Shown one piece after another: positions 1 to 12,600 of a stretch of 64,000 nucleotides of DNA. The notes under the pieces are model-generated. The model had not been told where the DNA came from. It did no database searches and saw only the letters and a program-made list of their open reading frames with translations. The translations under genes and the position numbers were made by a program. The stretch covers positions 616,627 to 680,626 of the forward strand of contig NMRA01000133.1 of the NCBI GenBank assembly GCA_002633005.1. Reading direction: 5' to 3'. This DNA comes from Phoronis australis (taxonomy: Eukaryota; Phoronida; Phoronidae). The number at the start of each line of letters is the position of its first letter. Within the stretch, counting starts at the first letter, position 1.

Positions 1-319
1 TTTGATACAAAGAGTGAACTCTACGTTGAATTGTAGTGATCTTTTCGTGTAACTCTCCTAAGTTAAGGCTAAAGTCTTCCAATTATTATAACTCAATTAA
101 AGTCTCAGTGAAAGTTTTAGTTATATTATTAGAAAATGTCACCAGTAAAAGAGGAGCTCATAATAAAGATGAAATTAATATAAAATCGGTGAGTAAAGAA
201 CGAAGCAAATACGCAAAATATTTAGGGAACTAAGTTGAGTTCCTGTTTGGGACTGTTTCATGCAAACGGGCAATGGAACTCATAGATCCACACCTGATTA
301 TGGTTTTTACCATTATTAC

Positions 320-3300
320 CTGTTCAACTCCACCACTTTCCCAGTATTGTAATACTGGTGACCGGAAGAACCCTTTTCCTTTGTCCAAATAGCTTTGATA
401 CTCGTACTCTTTCGCGTCATTCTTCCAGATCTTTTCAAATGAGTCTTCGTATTGGTTTGGTGTCATGAAAAATGCTAGGTTCCAGTTCACTGGAAAAATA
501 CACAGACTGCAATAAGATGGATTAAATAAATCACAATATTGACAACTTGACATCTTTCCTTTTCAACATCACTACTAAAATCTGTCGTGGTGGTGCTCAT
601 CCGCAAGAAGATGGTGCTTGGTCCTGCTGATGCTAGCCTGGTGGACCTACCAATTATAAATTTCAAACAGCGCGTCATCTTAACACATAAATACAGAAAA
701 TCTTCATAAACTACTTGCTGATATATGCGCAAACATTTTGGACATTTTGCGTTGCATCCTGCGTACGCACACGCGCACGAATCAAAACTGTTTACTTATC
801 ATGTCACTGTAATTAGCTGTACTAAGTAAGAATACTGAAACTCGTTGGTAGCCTTTACCGAATACCGTTGCTGACAGACTTAGAAATTTTTAGTGTCAAA
901 ACGAAAAACACGCCATTTCCTTGTTTCGTGATAGTTCATTTTTTTACACTAAATTCTCTTTGTAAGGCAAAATGCGCCTAGACTTTCGACCGTTTGTCAA
1001 CATTTTTGCTGTGATCTGAGTTATCAGGAATTCTTAAATAAAACTGACAAAGTGACTGAATAATGGTTAAAGTGAAGAGAGCATACAAAACACGTATATT
1101 TTTCACTACATCTACAGCTCTGTGCTTGTATTAATAAGTATGTACCTCGTTCGGCAAGGAAAGTAATGTGCTGCAATTTCGCGCGGGTGCTCTATATAAT
1201 GACATACACTCCTGTCAAATTACAAATGCCACACGTGTTTACATCGTTATCTCCACGTCACTATTTGACAAAGTATATTCAAATAAGACAGACGCTGTTA
1301 AAGTCAAATGAGACTGTGCTGAGCCAGCTATTGATGTCCTTCCTCAATTGGACGGCATTGTGCTCAACATTTTTTAAGAACATACCTATTCAATATAAAA
1401 CAAAATAAACGGACACAACAAGCCCTGACTTCATAAAGCATGCAGGAAGTCTGGTAACAAGACAATTTTCAATAGATAAATGGGCCAAGGTGACCAGGTC
1501 GAAAAAGTGATGTTACAAGGAGCGTCATTCCGAAGCCCTCATCCACGATATCGAAAATAACTCCCAAAATTACAAGGAGTGTTGCACGCTTGTCAAACAG
1601 ATCTTTTAAAGTTATGTACGTGTAGCCCCCTATCGTCAATGCTGGGCATTTAGTCAAATATATGGAAAACTATAGAAATCGTCTCGGTACAATCTGATTG
1701 ACTGATGTCTTCGTTAATGAAATTTAACAAAATATGTTCACGAAAACAACGGTTTTAAAACTTGACATGTTTCGGTGTCATTTATTAAACACCATCCTCA
1801 GAAGTCATAATTTTAAGCTCCTTTGTTGTTACTGCCTGGTCTATTATTGCTTAAAATTCGTGAGGCTTTACATATCAGTTGGTGCAAGCCCAATCTCAAT
1901 AGGCAACTGACACACCACAGGTTGTCATTGTTGGTCTAGTTCATTGTCACTCCCTGTAACTGACTGTATCTGTGCTTCATTACTTGTTGCTGGGCCTAGC
2001 TAGGTGGCCACTGTATTATGACTTCTGAGGATGGTGTTTAATAAATGACACCGAAACATGTCAAGTTTTAAAACCGTTGTTGTTTTCGTGAACATATGCT
2101 GTTACTTGCTATCATGGAGAAATTTAACAAAAACAAAAAATATATTTAGTACAAAACAACGGTATCAATAGCATGACCAAGTTTCACATGAAATAAGTCT
2201 TCAAATCGAAATCGCAAAAGCACTTTCATAGTTTTGTCACTTTTGAAGTTTTTCAAAAACAAAAATATCAAAAGTCTTATTTTTGATAGCCTCTATGCAA
2301 AAGTGGAACATTTTAAAAACAATTCCAAACAGCGTTTTGGAAAACAAGCATAGAACACGAACGTTTCAAGTGAATCCGATCAGCCGTTTCTTCTAGAGTC
2401 TCACATAACCTTAAGTAAACCTAATGTAAATAACTTTCCATTTTTGAAAATAAGTGAGACTGGAGAGAAGGCATCGAATAAACAGCAAAACATCAATTAC
2501 TTAAAAACAGTTTCTAGTAAAACGGGTCATCTCTATCCATCTTCGTCATGTCCTGTAATATATTTCGTAATATATTACGTTGTTTTGAGCATGTTTCAAG
2601 TTCATTCAGCTTAAGTGAGAAAACTATTAGAGCGTATCGATACTAAATAGAGACACGCTTCTGACAGAATCATCACTGTACTCCGTTGACCTAAAGTCGC
2701 AAATCTAATTCATAACACCATCCGGTTGTCGCATTCCGTGAACTCCCCCCCATAACTTATGACATCATAAATGTATACGTATATATTTCAGTCCTTTCTT
2801 CATTGTACAGAAAGAGTGTTGCCACGGGACTAAATATCGGGTTAATTAGTGTGATTTTATTCATTATCTTTGTAATAAACGACATAATGTATTGCAAATC
2901 AGCAACTAGCAGTGTCTTTAGCTAAGCCCTGGAACGAAACTTACCTTGATATTCACAAATTGCTCGTAAGGTATCAGTAGGCTTCATTGGAGTGACCATC
3001 CATGGAGACGAGGTAGGATTTAGTGTCAAAACGTTTATGGTGTTTGGATCCATGATTTGGATACTCGAGTTGAAGCGCGGGTGAGTGTACGACATGTTTG
3101 TTTCTGTGACACTCTTTGACCACACCCACCCATTTCCGGAAGAGTATATTCCTTTAATGAGAATTTTGAACTTGAATACATCAATGAGGATGCCAGTTGT
3201 GTTGAACTATTGTTACTAAGGATATGACAATGAAAATTAGAGTAATGGCAACGTTGACAGAAGGTGTCGGACGACAAAAATGAGTACAGAGGATAGTGTA

Positions 3301-6300
3301 ACGGCCGCCGGAAATGGATATCGAAGGGGTGGGGGACGAGAGAAATTAGGACGAGGGAGAGGCAAGACAGCATCACTATTAGTCGACTTCTATACATCGG
3401 AGAGGGCAGGTCATTGGTTAAGCCAGATTTTTCGTCGTGTCCATGTTTAAATGATTTGCAATGTAGTTACCAAGGAATTGGTGAATTAGTCCGCCAAACT
3501 TTCGTACCATTGGATGAGTGTGATTTAAGTTACTAGTTAAATCAAACGTGACGTGACATCCTTCTGTTCACGGGGGCCACTAAAAGCCAACTTGCTACTT
3601 GCACTGCACTCTATGAGCACTCTAACAAAATGCCGATTCCTCTTAGAGGGGAACGTAACCGCTATTACAGACTGGTTTTCCTATACAAATTTTAAAGGTC
3701 ATCAAAGTTCCTTGTGTTCTACTTGATTAAACATGCAACGTCCGTGGACCAAATCGTTCCCCGGCATCGTTCCACCATTCAGTGTGTACATCTTTTGATT
3801 GCATACTATGTACTAATAATTGTCAAAGTCTAATATTTAAATATGAAGTATTACTGTTAATGGCACAAACACATTTTCTGAAGGAAAAGGATGATGCTGT
3901 GAGATATATTGCCGTAGTCAATATTTATTGACACCTGGGCGACATTATATTCCGAGCGGTACAATACTTGACGGCGTTACAAAATATGCTGTCAAATTGT
4001 GATGCCACTTAGTGTCGAACCCTGAGAATCTATCTTTTGCAAATTGCATGGCTGTGTACATGTGCGCAATACTGCATGTAGGCCTACTTAGTGGTGAAGG
4101 CTTGCGTAAATCCAAACGTCGACGACCTATTTTATCTCTTGGTCGTCAATCGTTATCAATTTCGCAATGCCCCCGATCTGAACCAACTTTACTCTCTCCC
4201 GTCTGCCACCGATTTCACCCTCCTCCCTTCCTTTATGTCTTATTTTTATTTTTCTATCGGATGTTACGCTACCCGAAACTTTTGCCCGAACGCTAATTAC
4301 ATGGGCGGCGCACCATAGGGGGCTTGGGGGAGGGGCTATATCCCCACTTTTTTCATTGCTGCGCCGCCCATTTTATACACCTTTGCTCCATCTGACTCTG
4401 GATCCGCCTATGTACCAAAAACCCTGGTAAGCAAAGTACCTTTCAACACAGTTAAGGGGCGACAATATGAACCGATGTTTACAACACGTAATGTCTCCCA
4501 GGTTGATGTTGACGGCATCTGTTATCGCACTCGGCACATATTGTCGCCCTGGCGACATTATGTCTTCGGCAACAATAAGTCACAACAAATGCGGTGATAG
4601 AAAAACTATTGTCTATGCATTGAATGTGCTTGTAAAGGACTTCCCAATGCGGTGACGTGCTTGTGGCGCTGTGGTCGGTAAAATCGTGGCTTTCGAACAA
4701 AAAAAAATCTTCAATGAGTACTCGACAAAAAACTGCGTTACCGCAGCAGCGGTCAACATCAATAATTCGTAATCACATCAGTGGTCAATACTAACAATAG
4801 TTGGAACTATTGGCCGCTGGTGAGTGAGTTTGAAATTTTATAAATCTGTTCAAATCATATCATTATTCCAGATATCAGGACGGGATTTAGATCAAAAACT
4901 GCTGCGCCAGCGTGGGGATCCCCCGTCGGCAGGTCGTAGATATGTATCTACTAGGTATAACCAAATAAAACGAAAATAAAGATAACAAAACAATTACTCG
5001 TGAAGGGAAAATAAGAAGAACAAACCTGCTGTTTGCCAGTTGAAATTGGAGGTCGTCTTACTCAGGTAATTGTTGATGAATAAATCTTCCTCTTCATTGT
5101 CGATGATTAGCATACTACCCTGCTGACACAGCCTCATGTTTTCATCGATGGTTCTCGGCATGACGTGAAACATGTAGCAACTCGTTCGGTAGGGCACGGA
5201 TTCAAGTGGACACAAAGAGCCTAGCAACAGTCAGCATAATATTCTTAGGCTGTTAGACAGCGGGGGTAGTTAATAAGGATTAAATTGTACACTAAAAAGA
5301 AATTTTGAATTTATCACCCCAAAGTGCACCTCAAACGACATGTTTCATGGTGTTTTTATCAGTTTCATATAAGCTACAACGAAACATTGAATTAGACCAC
5401 AAGGGCTCTAGTTGGAAATTTCCCTAAAATCGACAGGTACTGGAGAAATGCTACCAGATACCTCTGTGCCAAGTTTCATTGAAGTTCGTTCATCAGTTGT
5501 CCAGATATCATCCGGAAACGCGCTTCCTAAAAAGTTAGTGAAAACGAATCTTGTCAAGACCAGAATGGCCATTCCAATAGTGTTATATGTACTATAGTAG
5601 TCAAATCGCCCGAAAATTGACCGATTTCGTTGCATCACATAACTCTGAGTCAAGGCTCATTGAAATATGTCCAAATATTTTCTAAATATTATTGTGACGC
5701 ATTTCGGCTAAAGATTTTACTGAGAATCGCTATTGATCAGTCATGAAAAACCTGTGTTGAATGAACAGCTCAAAGGTGTGTACCACACGCTCGCTGTTTC
5801 GATAGTGATGTGGGCTTCTTACTGTGTGCTGCATTCACACTCTCTGTTTGTATGCCCTCTTCCTTCTGTCACGTGTGTTTCACTTTTATTTCGCTTATTG
5901 CCAGATGAAGAGACACGCAGTCTCGAAATATAGCTCGTGTTTCAAATTTTCTCGATGTTTTACTACATAGCTGCACACCTGAAGAAAAGAGATTGTTCCG
6001 ACACTACGAGCGAACCAGTATCAAGCTTGCAAACAAAAAGTCTAGTCGTGTTTTCAACGAAGTTTGTGCAAACGAAGGGCTGCTATCGAACTATACTAAA
6101 TATTACCTGGGAACGTTACGTCCCCCCCCCAAAATACACTGAAAAGCCCCGACCATGGGATACGAGGTAATAACAGGACAAAATGGCTTTTGTTGCTGGA
6201 AATTGTCCAAAAAAAATTGACCGTTGCGGGCGCAATTCCGAGTCTGTTTCACGTTTCATTGAAATACTGAAATTGATTCTTTAGATATCATCCGGAACCG

Positions 6301-7352
6301 ATGTTCCTCCTAAAAGTACTGTTGATTCTAAAACGGCCACTGAAGGAGCTGTAGCGTCGAATCCCCCCCGAAAAACGACTGGTGCCAACGCACTGTAGCC
6401 AAATACCTCTGAGCCAAGGTACATTGAAATCTGTCCATCTGTTCTCGAGATATCACGAGGAAACGTTTTTCCTGAAAGAAATGAGTGGCAAGCTTGCCGC
6501 TCACCTTTGACCCTGGGAATTGGAGCTAATTGAAATATGACATGCACCATTCCAGTGATGGTCTATACGCTTGTAAAATTTTCACTTATCAACATCCGGC
6601 TTGGTGTTCATGAGTTATGGAGCAGACAACTAGACAACCGGACAAGAGAACAAAACAACATCGAGGGGGTTGCTGAAATAGTCGAAAATGACCGAAAATC
6701 GACTGGTGTCGGCACAATTTTGCCACATGCCTCTGTGTCAATTTCATTGAAATCCGTCTGTCGTAAATCTGGAAACGCTCTTCCTCCCAAACACTGAAAA
6801 AATCCGTCATCATTTGCGTGTAGGCCTGTTACAAATATGGAGCCGCAAAACCTGCGTGTGAATTATTTCACAGCCCTCAGTTTCCTCACTAGAGCCGAGT
6901 ACACTGCGACACGTGTTGTGGTGATTATCTGTACTCACATGCGTCATTATAAACATAAGTTTTTTTTAATAGTAAGTTAACTGTCAAAACTTACTTGCGA
7001 GTAATAATTCTTAAAAAGGACCGGAACGCGAAATACAGACTAAACGCGCAAAATTTTGAGCGCTAACTTGCCTTATTAAAAAGTCGAAACAGGGCGCCAC
7101 CCAAAAGTGAACTTCAGAAGTGTGTTGGAACAGTTTTTCCTCGGCATAGATTATCTTATTCTTACCGTCGTTTACATATATAAATACTTGCAAACAGGTC
7201 AACAAGAACAATAAGTACCTTAAAAAGGGCACTGTATATACATCAGAATGAGTAATTTTCAGACTAAAATTGTAATACTCACACTCGACGAGAAAGTTGT
7301 GAATAATAAACCAAAAGGCGCACGATAACACGATGTTGGCTCTAAGCTCCAT
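320..7352 (-). CDS. Secreted C-type lectin-like protein, partial (runs off left edge)
   Basis: Exons placed on the minus strand: 7283-7352 (start ATG at 7352, hydrophobic signal peptide MELRANIVLSCAFWF..., ends phase 1), 5026-5220 (phase 1 to 1), 2945-3206 (ends phase 1) and 320-489 (starts phase 1, ends phase 0). Exon 2 has the front half of a C-type lectin fold: CPLESVPYRTSCYMF, then MRLCQQG and EEEDLFINNYL. The 2945-3206 exon has the back half: GNGWVWS, SYTHPRF and the closing AICEY. The usual WND and EPN/QPD calcium-site motifs are absent, so calcium-dependent sugar binding is doubtful. The 320-489 exon (NWNLAFFMTPNQYEDSFEKI...) belongs to no family I recognise. The join between 5026 (phase 1) and 3206 (phase 0 with the only plausible acceptor) does not agree, so a small exon between them is probably missing or an acceptor is wrong. 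The remaining C-terminus lies beyond base 1. The family call is fairly safe; exact exon limits and completeness are not. Confidence 0.6.
1760..1805 (-). ncRNA. Hammerhead ribozyme-like motif (left arm)
   Basis: This is the inverted twin of the motif in the right arm, with the same core, helix II, GAA and GTC triplet on the minus strand. The two are 46 nt each and identical over that stretch as far as I can read. Having one motif on each strand means either transcript of the element would carry one hammerhead in sense. Confidence 0.5.
2021..2066 (+). ncRNA. Hammerhead ribozyme-like motif (right arm)
   Basis: In order: ACTT (helix I), core CTGAGGA at 2025-2031, GGTGT paired with ACACC (helix II, 2033-2037 with 2048-2052), GAA, then AC-AT-GT forming a two-pair helix III, cleavage triplet GTC ending at 2062, then AAGT closing helix I. 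Core position 7 is G, a position known to tolerate change. One extra U sits between the core and helix II. Type I topology with a minimal stem III, as reported for Penelope-like elements. Activity is untested. Confidence 0.55.
4301..4371. mobile_element. MITE with ATGGGCGGCGCA termini
   Basis: A 71-bp element bounded by ATGGGCGGCGCA and its inverse TGCGCCGCCCAT, with a G-rich left inner part and C-rich right inner part. A related copy lies at 63409-63528. It is non-coding and lies within the lectin-like gene. Confidence 0.6.
5405..6790. repeat. Array of degenerate related repeats
   Basis: At least five diverged copies of a block containing AAAATCGACTGGTG, then TACCTCTGTGCCAA, TTCATTGAAATC and GATATCATCCGGAAACG, near 5424, 5609, 6210, 6371 and 6693. 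Copies differ by many substitutions and indels. The short open frames across it on both strands share these blocks and are not genes. It fills intron 1 of the lectin-like gene. Confidence 0.55.
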
Positions 7353-8089
7353 TTCTGCAGACTGGTACTAATATTTTTACGAGACAATAAATATACCAGG
7401 CCAATGGTTGTAATGAATTCTTCATCAGCAAATTTGATTTAGCTAATTAATCGCAGAACGAGGGTTCGTTATTCCCAAAGGTTCACTCTCCGAAAGTTTG
7501 TCACCATGAATGGCTAATAAGATGGAAGTCAGACATGCATAAAGTACTATATTTTGGGTCCATTTGGTAATGTGCGGAAAGAAACCTGTGCAGAAAGACG
7601 TCATGCCATGATCAAGATTGCTGCAAAATTAAGCCACGTTCCAACTCCGTTATTTAGCTTTCACTTAGCATCATCTAATAAGGTACTGGTGAGAAAATAA
7701 CTTAGTCATGTGCAACACATTATGCACCTACAAGATCCAGGAGCCATGCACAACTACAAAGCTGCGTGTCTGTGGTTTGTGGTGCTGTCCGTGGTTTGAC
7801 TAGTTATTTGATCGGGTAAATGTTTTTGTAGTACTTGATACAAATACATGTATTGTACTATGATTGAATCCGCTGTGCCTTCTACGAATGTTTTCTTTGC
7901 CAAGTGATTTAGGTTCCAAACCTTAACAATCAGAATTATCGAATCTAAAGGCCTTTTCACACTAACATCGGCGCGTCGATATTTTGGGGAGTTGCGGTCA
8001 GTATGAACGATTATCTTCGGTCCTGGATCGAAGTTAACAGCGCCAGTAAACTTCGCAGTAAACAGGTGGATTTAACAGCTAAGCCTATT

Positions 8090-8375
8090 TTGGTTTCTGC
8101 CGGACCCATTCCAGAGTGCAATTTGTCTGTCATGGGTCATTCGGTGTTCAGTGCGGTACTATCGTTCGTTTTAAATCAGTTTTGGCTGGTACCTCGAATA
8201 TCTAGTCTAGCTCATTTTTGGGCCCTTTGTAAGGCCATCAGGGGTCACACCCAGAATGCAGACAACGGCAGACATCCATTTCTGTACATACTGAGGTGGA
8301 CTCTAAATGCTCCAGTGCTCAGATGTTGGTACCTCGTTCATCTATGTTAAGTGCTCTGGGCTGCCGGTCTAAGAG
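8090..8375 (+). repeat. Dispersed ~280-bp repeat, solo copy
   Basis: This matches the arms of the inverted-repeat element at 44864-47612 (same orientation as the right arm). Shared blocks include GTCATGGGTCATT, TCAGTTTTGG, CCATTTCTG and GGGCTGCCGGTC. It appears here once without a partner arm, so it may be an independent short element that also forms the arms of the larger structure. Confidence 0.6.
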
Positions 8376-9050
8376 CGCATATGTTTGCCAGCTAAAACGC
8401 TAGCGTTTCTCTACTTTGTAATGTCTGGATAATGTATGCAAAAACGCAAAAAAGAGAGACAGTTGATTCTATTGACGCTTGCCAAACAGCCTGGATATGC
8501 GCTGCTTTGCAATCTCTTTGAATTTAAAAAATGAATGAATTTTCTCTGGAAAATATGTGTATGTGAACTTTATTAAAACTTTTACGACGAGCGGTGACTA
8601 AAGTGCCAGTTCTCAAATGCGCGCAGTCAATACGTACTGCATTTTTTGAAAAATTCCCTTCCCAATTCGTAGCCAAAATGTTCTGCCGAGAGCCCTTAAA
8701 GGGTAAATCGCCAATGGTAACTGAAAATTATTCGCTTTGCTATGCCTTTTTCTTAACATTTTGTTCGAATCTGGGATGCCACTGTCATGTGCGCCCCCTC
8801 CCATCTGCCTATAGCAAACAAGGTTTCTCTTTGACAACACGTTCCCAAAGCATCCTATTTTCAGCGATTTGCGCTCGGTTAAAATGGATCATAAACTTTC
8901 TCTTTATCATAAAAAGAACAAAACAAATTTTAAAGCAGGGTTTAAATGACGTTGATAGAGAATAAGCATTATTTAATTTACGCAAGCGACTATTTCTTTC
9001 ATTGACATCCATACACCTTATTCAAGCAGTCTTCGCGTTCAAGTAACAAA

Positions 9051-9176
9051 GAGCCTCCTTTTAGGTTAAAAAACATGCAGTCTGCGCTTAATCACAGCGC
9101 AAAACGTGATTTTTTTCGCGTGCCTAGTAGTATTTACGTCTCAATTGTGTTATTTTTTAAACCTAAAAAGAGGATC
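9051..9176. mobile_element. MITE with GAGCCTC...TTTAGGTT termini
   Basis: A ~125-bp element with inverted ends (GAGCCTCCTTTTAGGTT and AACCTAAAAAGAGG). The interior TGCGCTTAATCACAGCGCAAA is shared in inverse orientation with the copy at 51222-51347. It lies between the lectin-like and FKBP genes. Confidence 0.6.
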
Positions 9177-9654
9177 TTTTTGAAATGACTATTATGGCGC
9201 ATGAGTCAATGTCGGCTAAAAATTGCAAACAAATTTCAGAAATTTTCAACAGTCGATTTATTTGAAACAAAAAGGTCTCCGTAATATGCACCCGTCCACA
9301 ATCTGAAATTTGGTGGAGATCTGTGACTTGCTTTTGAGTTATTCCTTTGAGACCACGGGTTGTTTTAGAAACCAAATTTGACTTCTAAAACGCCATTGCT
9401 AAAAATAAAAGGCGGTCAGATATGTTCGTTTCTGTGTTTTGACCGGAAGTGAAGTGCTTGAAAGCAAAACAAAAACACTGACTGAATAGTTTTAATTGAA
9501 CACAAAACTGAACCAGCAACGTGCTTTAAACGATGTAAATAGGTGTCCATAAATTACAGATTCCGTCGAAAGATTCGTTAATATGAGAACATCTTTCTCC
9601 ACAGCGAGGTTAAATGACAATTAGCCAGCTTCTGATGAATACATGTACCAAGAA

Positions 9655-12600
9655 TTACGTTAAAATTCCCTTTTTTCCTGCTTTGCCTGCCTTAGTAGCT
9701 GACGTTCTCGCTTTGTAAATTACATATGTTATGTAAAAGACCATCACAGTTAGACCTGTTGGCCAGGAGAAAATGTAGTCATAAAAACCGACGTGTTCCT
9801 TTCTCAACTCAATAAGCTCGGTCTCAAACTGCACAGTGGAGTCCGCGGGGATGACGCCGGGAATTCCTTTTGAGCCGTATGCCAGATGAGGAGGAACTGT
9901 TATTTTACGAATTTCACTGTAAAATAGAAAACGTTTTGCACGATGAGTGTAACTAGAATCAAGCCAGTGGAGAAATAGAATGTTTCCACTACGCAAACTG
10001 TTCCCCTCTCGTGGACCCGTATTCCCACTCCGGAGCTGTTTTGCGCGCCTCGCGGACACTTTTGCTCGTTTATGGACCAAGGCTCCTCACCGTTCTGCTC
10101 TATCGCGCCACTTCGCAGAACATGTTGTAGAATCTCTTCGGGCAAATCAACTGAAAAGTCTCTACTTGTTAGCATATTCCCAACAATTTTCCATCATTTG
10201 CAATTTTAAAACAGAATTAGTTTTCAACTACTGTCTTTAAGCTATAAAACGAAAACTAAAAAGTCGAATGTTTGTATATTGATAATGGATACACCGAACA
10301 TGCAATCAGCTTGCACTCAACAAATATGCCTTGATCCCATGAACACGAGTATTGATAAAGAATCCATATTTTTACAATGAAAGTTTATGAAATTAATAAC
10401 ATTCGTTGAAAGGAAGAATGCTTGGATTTCATATTTAAATAATTTATTGAAAAAATGTAAAAGCAAACTTGGGATGGTAACACGAACAAGTTCACAAGCT
10501 TGATCGACGATTTAGTTCGTGAGCATAGTAGTAAATCTAGAATCTTGAACCCTGTTTTGGTGACTTCAGTGCCTGTCACCCCTATTCAAAATGTACCCCC
10601 CCCCCCAAGAGGCAGAAAGCATCCTCACTTTGTCAGGATCCCGTGATTTGACGATGATGGGCAGTCTTTCACGCGTTATATGATGTATGCTGAAAAATGG
10701 GTAGTGGTTTGGTCGAGGCATGATCACAGTGAAGTATTTTCACGAGACAGAAGGACGAGTGAAAATACATCATTCTGATAATGCTGAGACCAAATCACTA
10801 TTTCAGCACACGTCGTATAAACTTTTCATACCACACAGTTGGTCATTTTTCATCGTGTTTCTTTGCCCGGACTAGATTTCTTTCCCGCGTAGGTATACAC
10901 GTCATGAAACGTTCGTCCACTTAAATTATCTAGGTCGAAGAAAAACAAAGGAGCAGAATCGGTCGATAATCTTTAATTTCTTAAGTTTCAAACTAGCAGA
11001 CGAAGATAAGAACAAGGTAAACACACTTTTGATACTCATCGAACTTTTTTGACAACTATGGAACTGGAATTACAACGAATTCAGCTGTACACAGGTCAAC
11101 GCTAACACAAGCTATCTTGACTCAGTGGGACGGCGGTAAGAGTGAGCGAACGATATTGTTTAAACTACAGAAGCGATGTTTGCATCTATATATAATGAGT
11201 CGTATAAATAAAAGTTTTTGAAGGAGTTTAATTGGATATTGTTACTGTTATTTTTTACACCACAAAATAATGAAAACAGCGCTACTATAGTTACCACTGC
11301 AGTTTTAATTTATAAAGATCATTTTCACCGGCTTTGTTTACAAGCTGTTTTCCCTCCTTAGGCTGACCGGACTCGTGCACCGAACATCCCAATAATCTGT
11401 CATAATAACCCAGGCAGTTTTAAAAAGCTGAGCACCTACGCGAATTTGGAGAATATTTTAGCCTGAATTAGCTGTTATAACTTTAGACATGTCCAATGTG
11501 TACTGATAGCTACTTACCCCAAACACATGCCCACGATCCCTTGTTCCCATCCTGAAAATAGACCGATTGGCGCTGTGAATTTTACCACCAGTTTGGTAAG
11601 CAGAGCAGGAGTACTTAGTGGACACTATCACTCATTCAGATGAAGCTCTTATAAGTCAAGACTTTTAGAGACTTTATGGTTATTTTCTACTCAAGTCGAG
11701 GCGCCGCCTATGGCTCAGGAATCCGGTGACAAAGTGATTTTAAGAAAATCATGGAACCAACAGTTACTCAATCAAATTTCAGGCGCAAATTTAGAGTTTT
11801 TTTGCTCACTAATGTGACATTTTCTATCATTTTCTTTTTCATGAGCTCTACTTTCACTTACGACGTTTTCTAAAAATACATTTGAAAAATGACCCTTGTT
11901 TCAAAGAAAATAGTAAGGATCTTTTCCCGCAACGCTCTTAATTTAAAGACTTCGTCCCAATTTATTTTCGATAATTTCAAAAATTCAACTCTCGGTATAC
12001 ATCGAAGCTAAATGTGACGTAGACATGACGTTAAAATACCAGAAGGAAAGTTAGAGCTTGCACAAAATAAACAAATGCGCTGAAAATTTAATGAATTAAA
12101 ATGGTTCATTCCCATTTGGGACTGTTCATGCAACCAGCCATATGACCGTGACCATTGAGTCAATGAACTTAAACCTCACGCCACTGTATCTAGAGTCAGA
12201 CAAGTAGTATAGGCTTTGATCCACGCAGCGCGTCTCTCTCTGGTACAACTCTCAAACTAAGAACTATCACTGTACAGACCCTTACGACCGATACATCAAA
12301 TGAATGCCCTACCTGAAAAGTATTGTTCAGCTAAAACGCCCAAAACGAATCAAGTTGTTCGCTGTGGGTGGTCCTTGCTTATACATGTCTATTAGACTGA
12401 AGTGTTAGTGACTCTCGTACAGGTATGTCTATAGTTCTAAACCATAATTTGGTTTTAAAATTTTAAGTGAGCTGCAATTAATATCCGGGAATGGTGTGTG
12501 GTCTCTCGACAATATTTTAAAGTCTGGACGTTGCATTTACAGGTCCTGTCTGCTGTATATTGGTTACGTCCACACGATTTGGCCTGCGATCACACAACAG

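Larger units (their letters stand above)
1733..2118. mobile_element. Fold-back retroelement relic (Penelope-like?) with inverted 80-bp arms
   Basis: Arms at 1732-1811 and 2015-2097 are inverted copies, nearly identical apart from a 3-base length difference, around a ~200-bp spacer. The element is flanked by a 14-bp direct repeat, GAAATTTAACAAAA, at 1719-1732 and 2119-2132, which reads as a target-site duplication. Each arm contains a hammerhead-like motif. Short-stem hammerheads are known from Penelope-like retroelements, so a rearranged terminal repeat of that class is the best guess. No reverse transcriptase is present. It sits in an intron of the lectin-like gene. Confidence 0.6.
7353..9654. 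other. Intergenic, lectin-like gene to FKBP11
   Basis: This holds the presumed promoter of the lectin-like gene and the 3' flank of the FKBP gene. Apart from the dispersed repeat at 8090-8375 and the MITE at 9051-9176, I see no gene; the open frames at 8003-8350 and 8594-8965 lack family resemblance, and the first is made largely of the dispersed repeat. Confidence 0.5.

Noticed and set aside
8003-8350. 115-codon plus-strand open frame
   Set aside because: Mostly made of the dispersed repeat that also forms the arms at 44864-47612; the other copies are not open.
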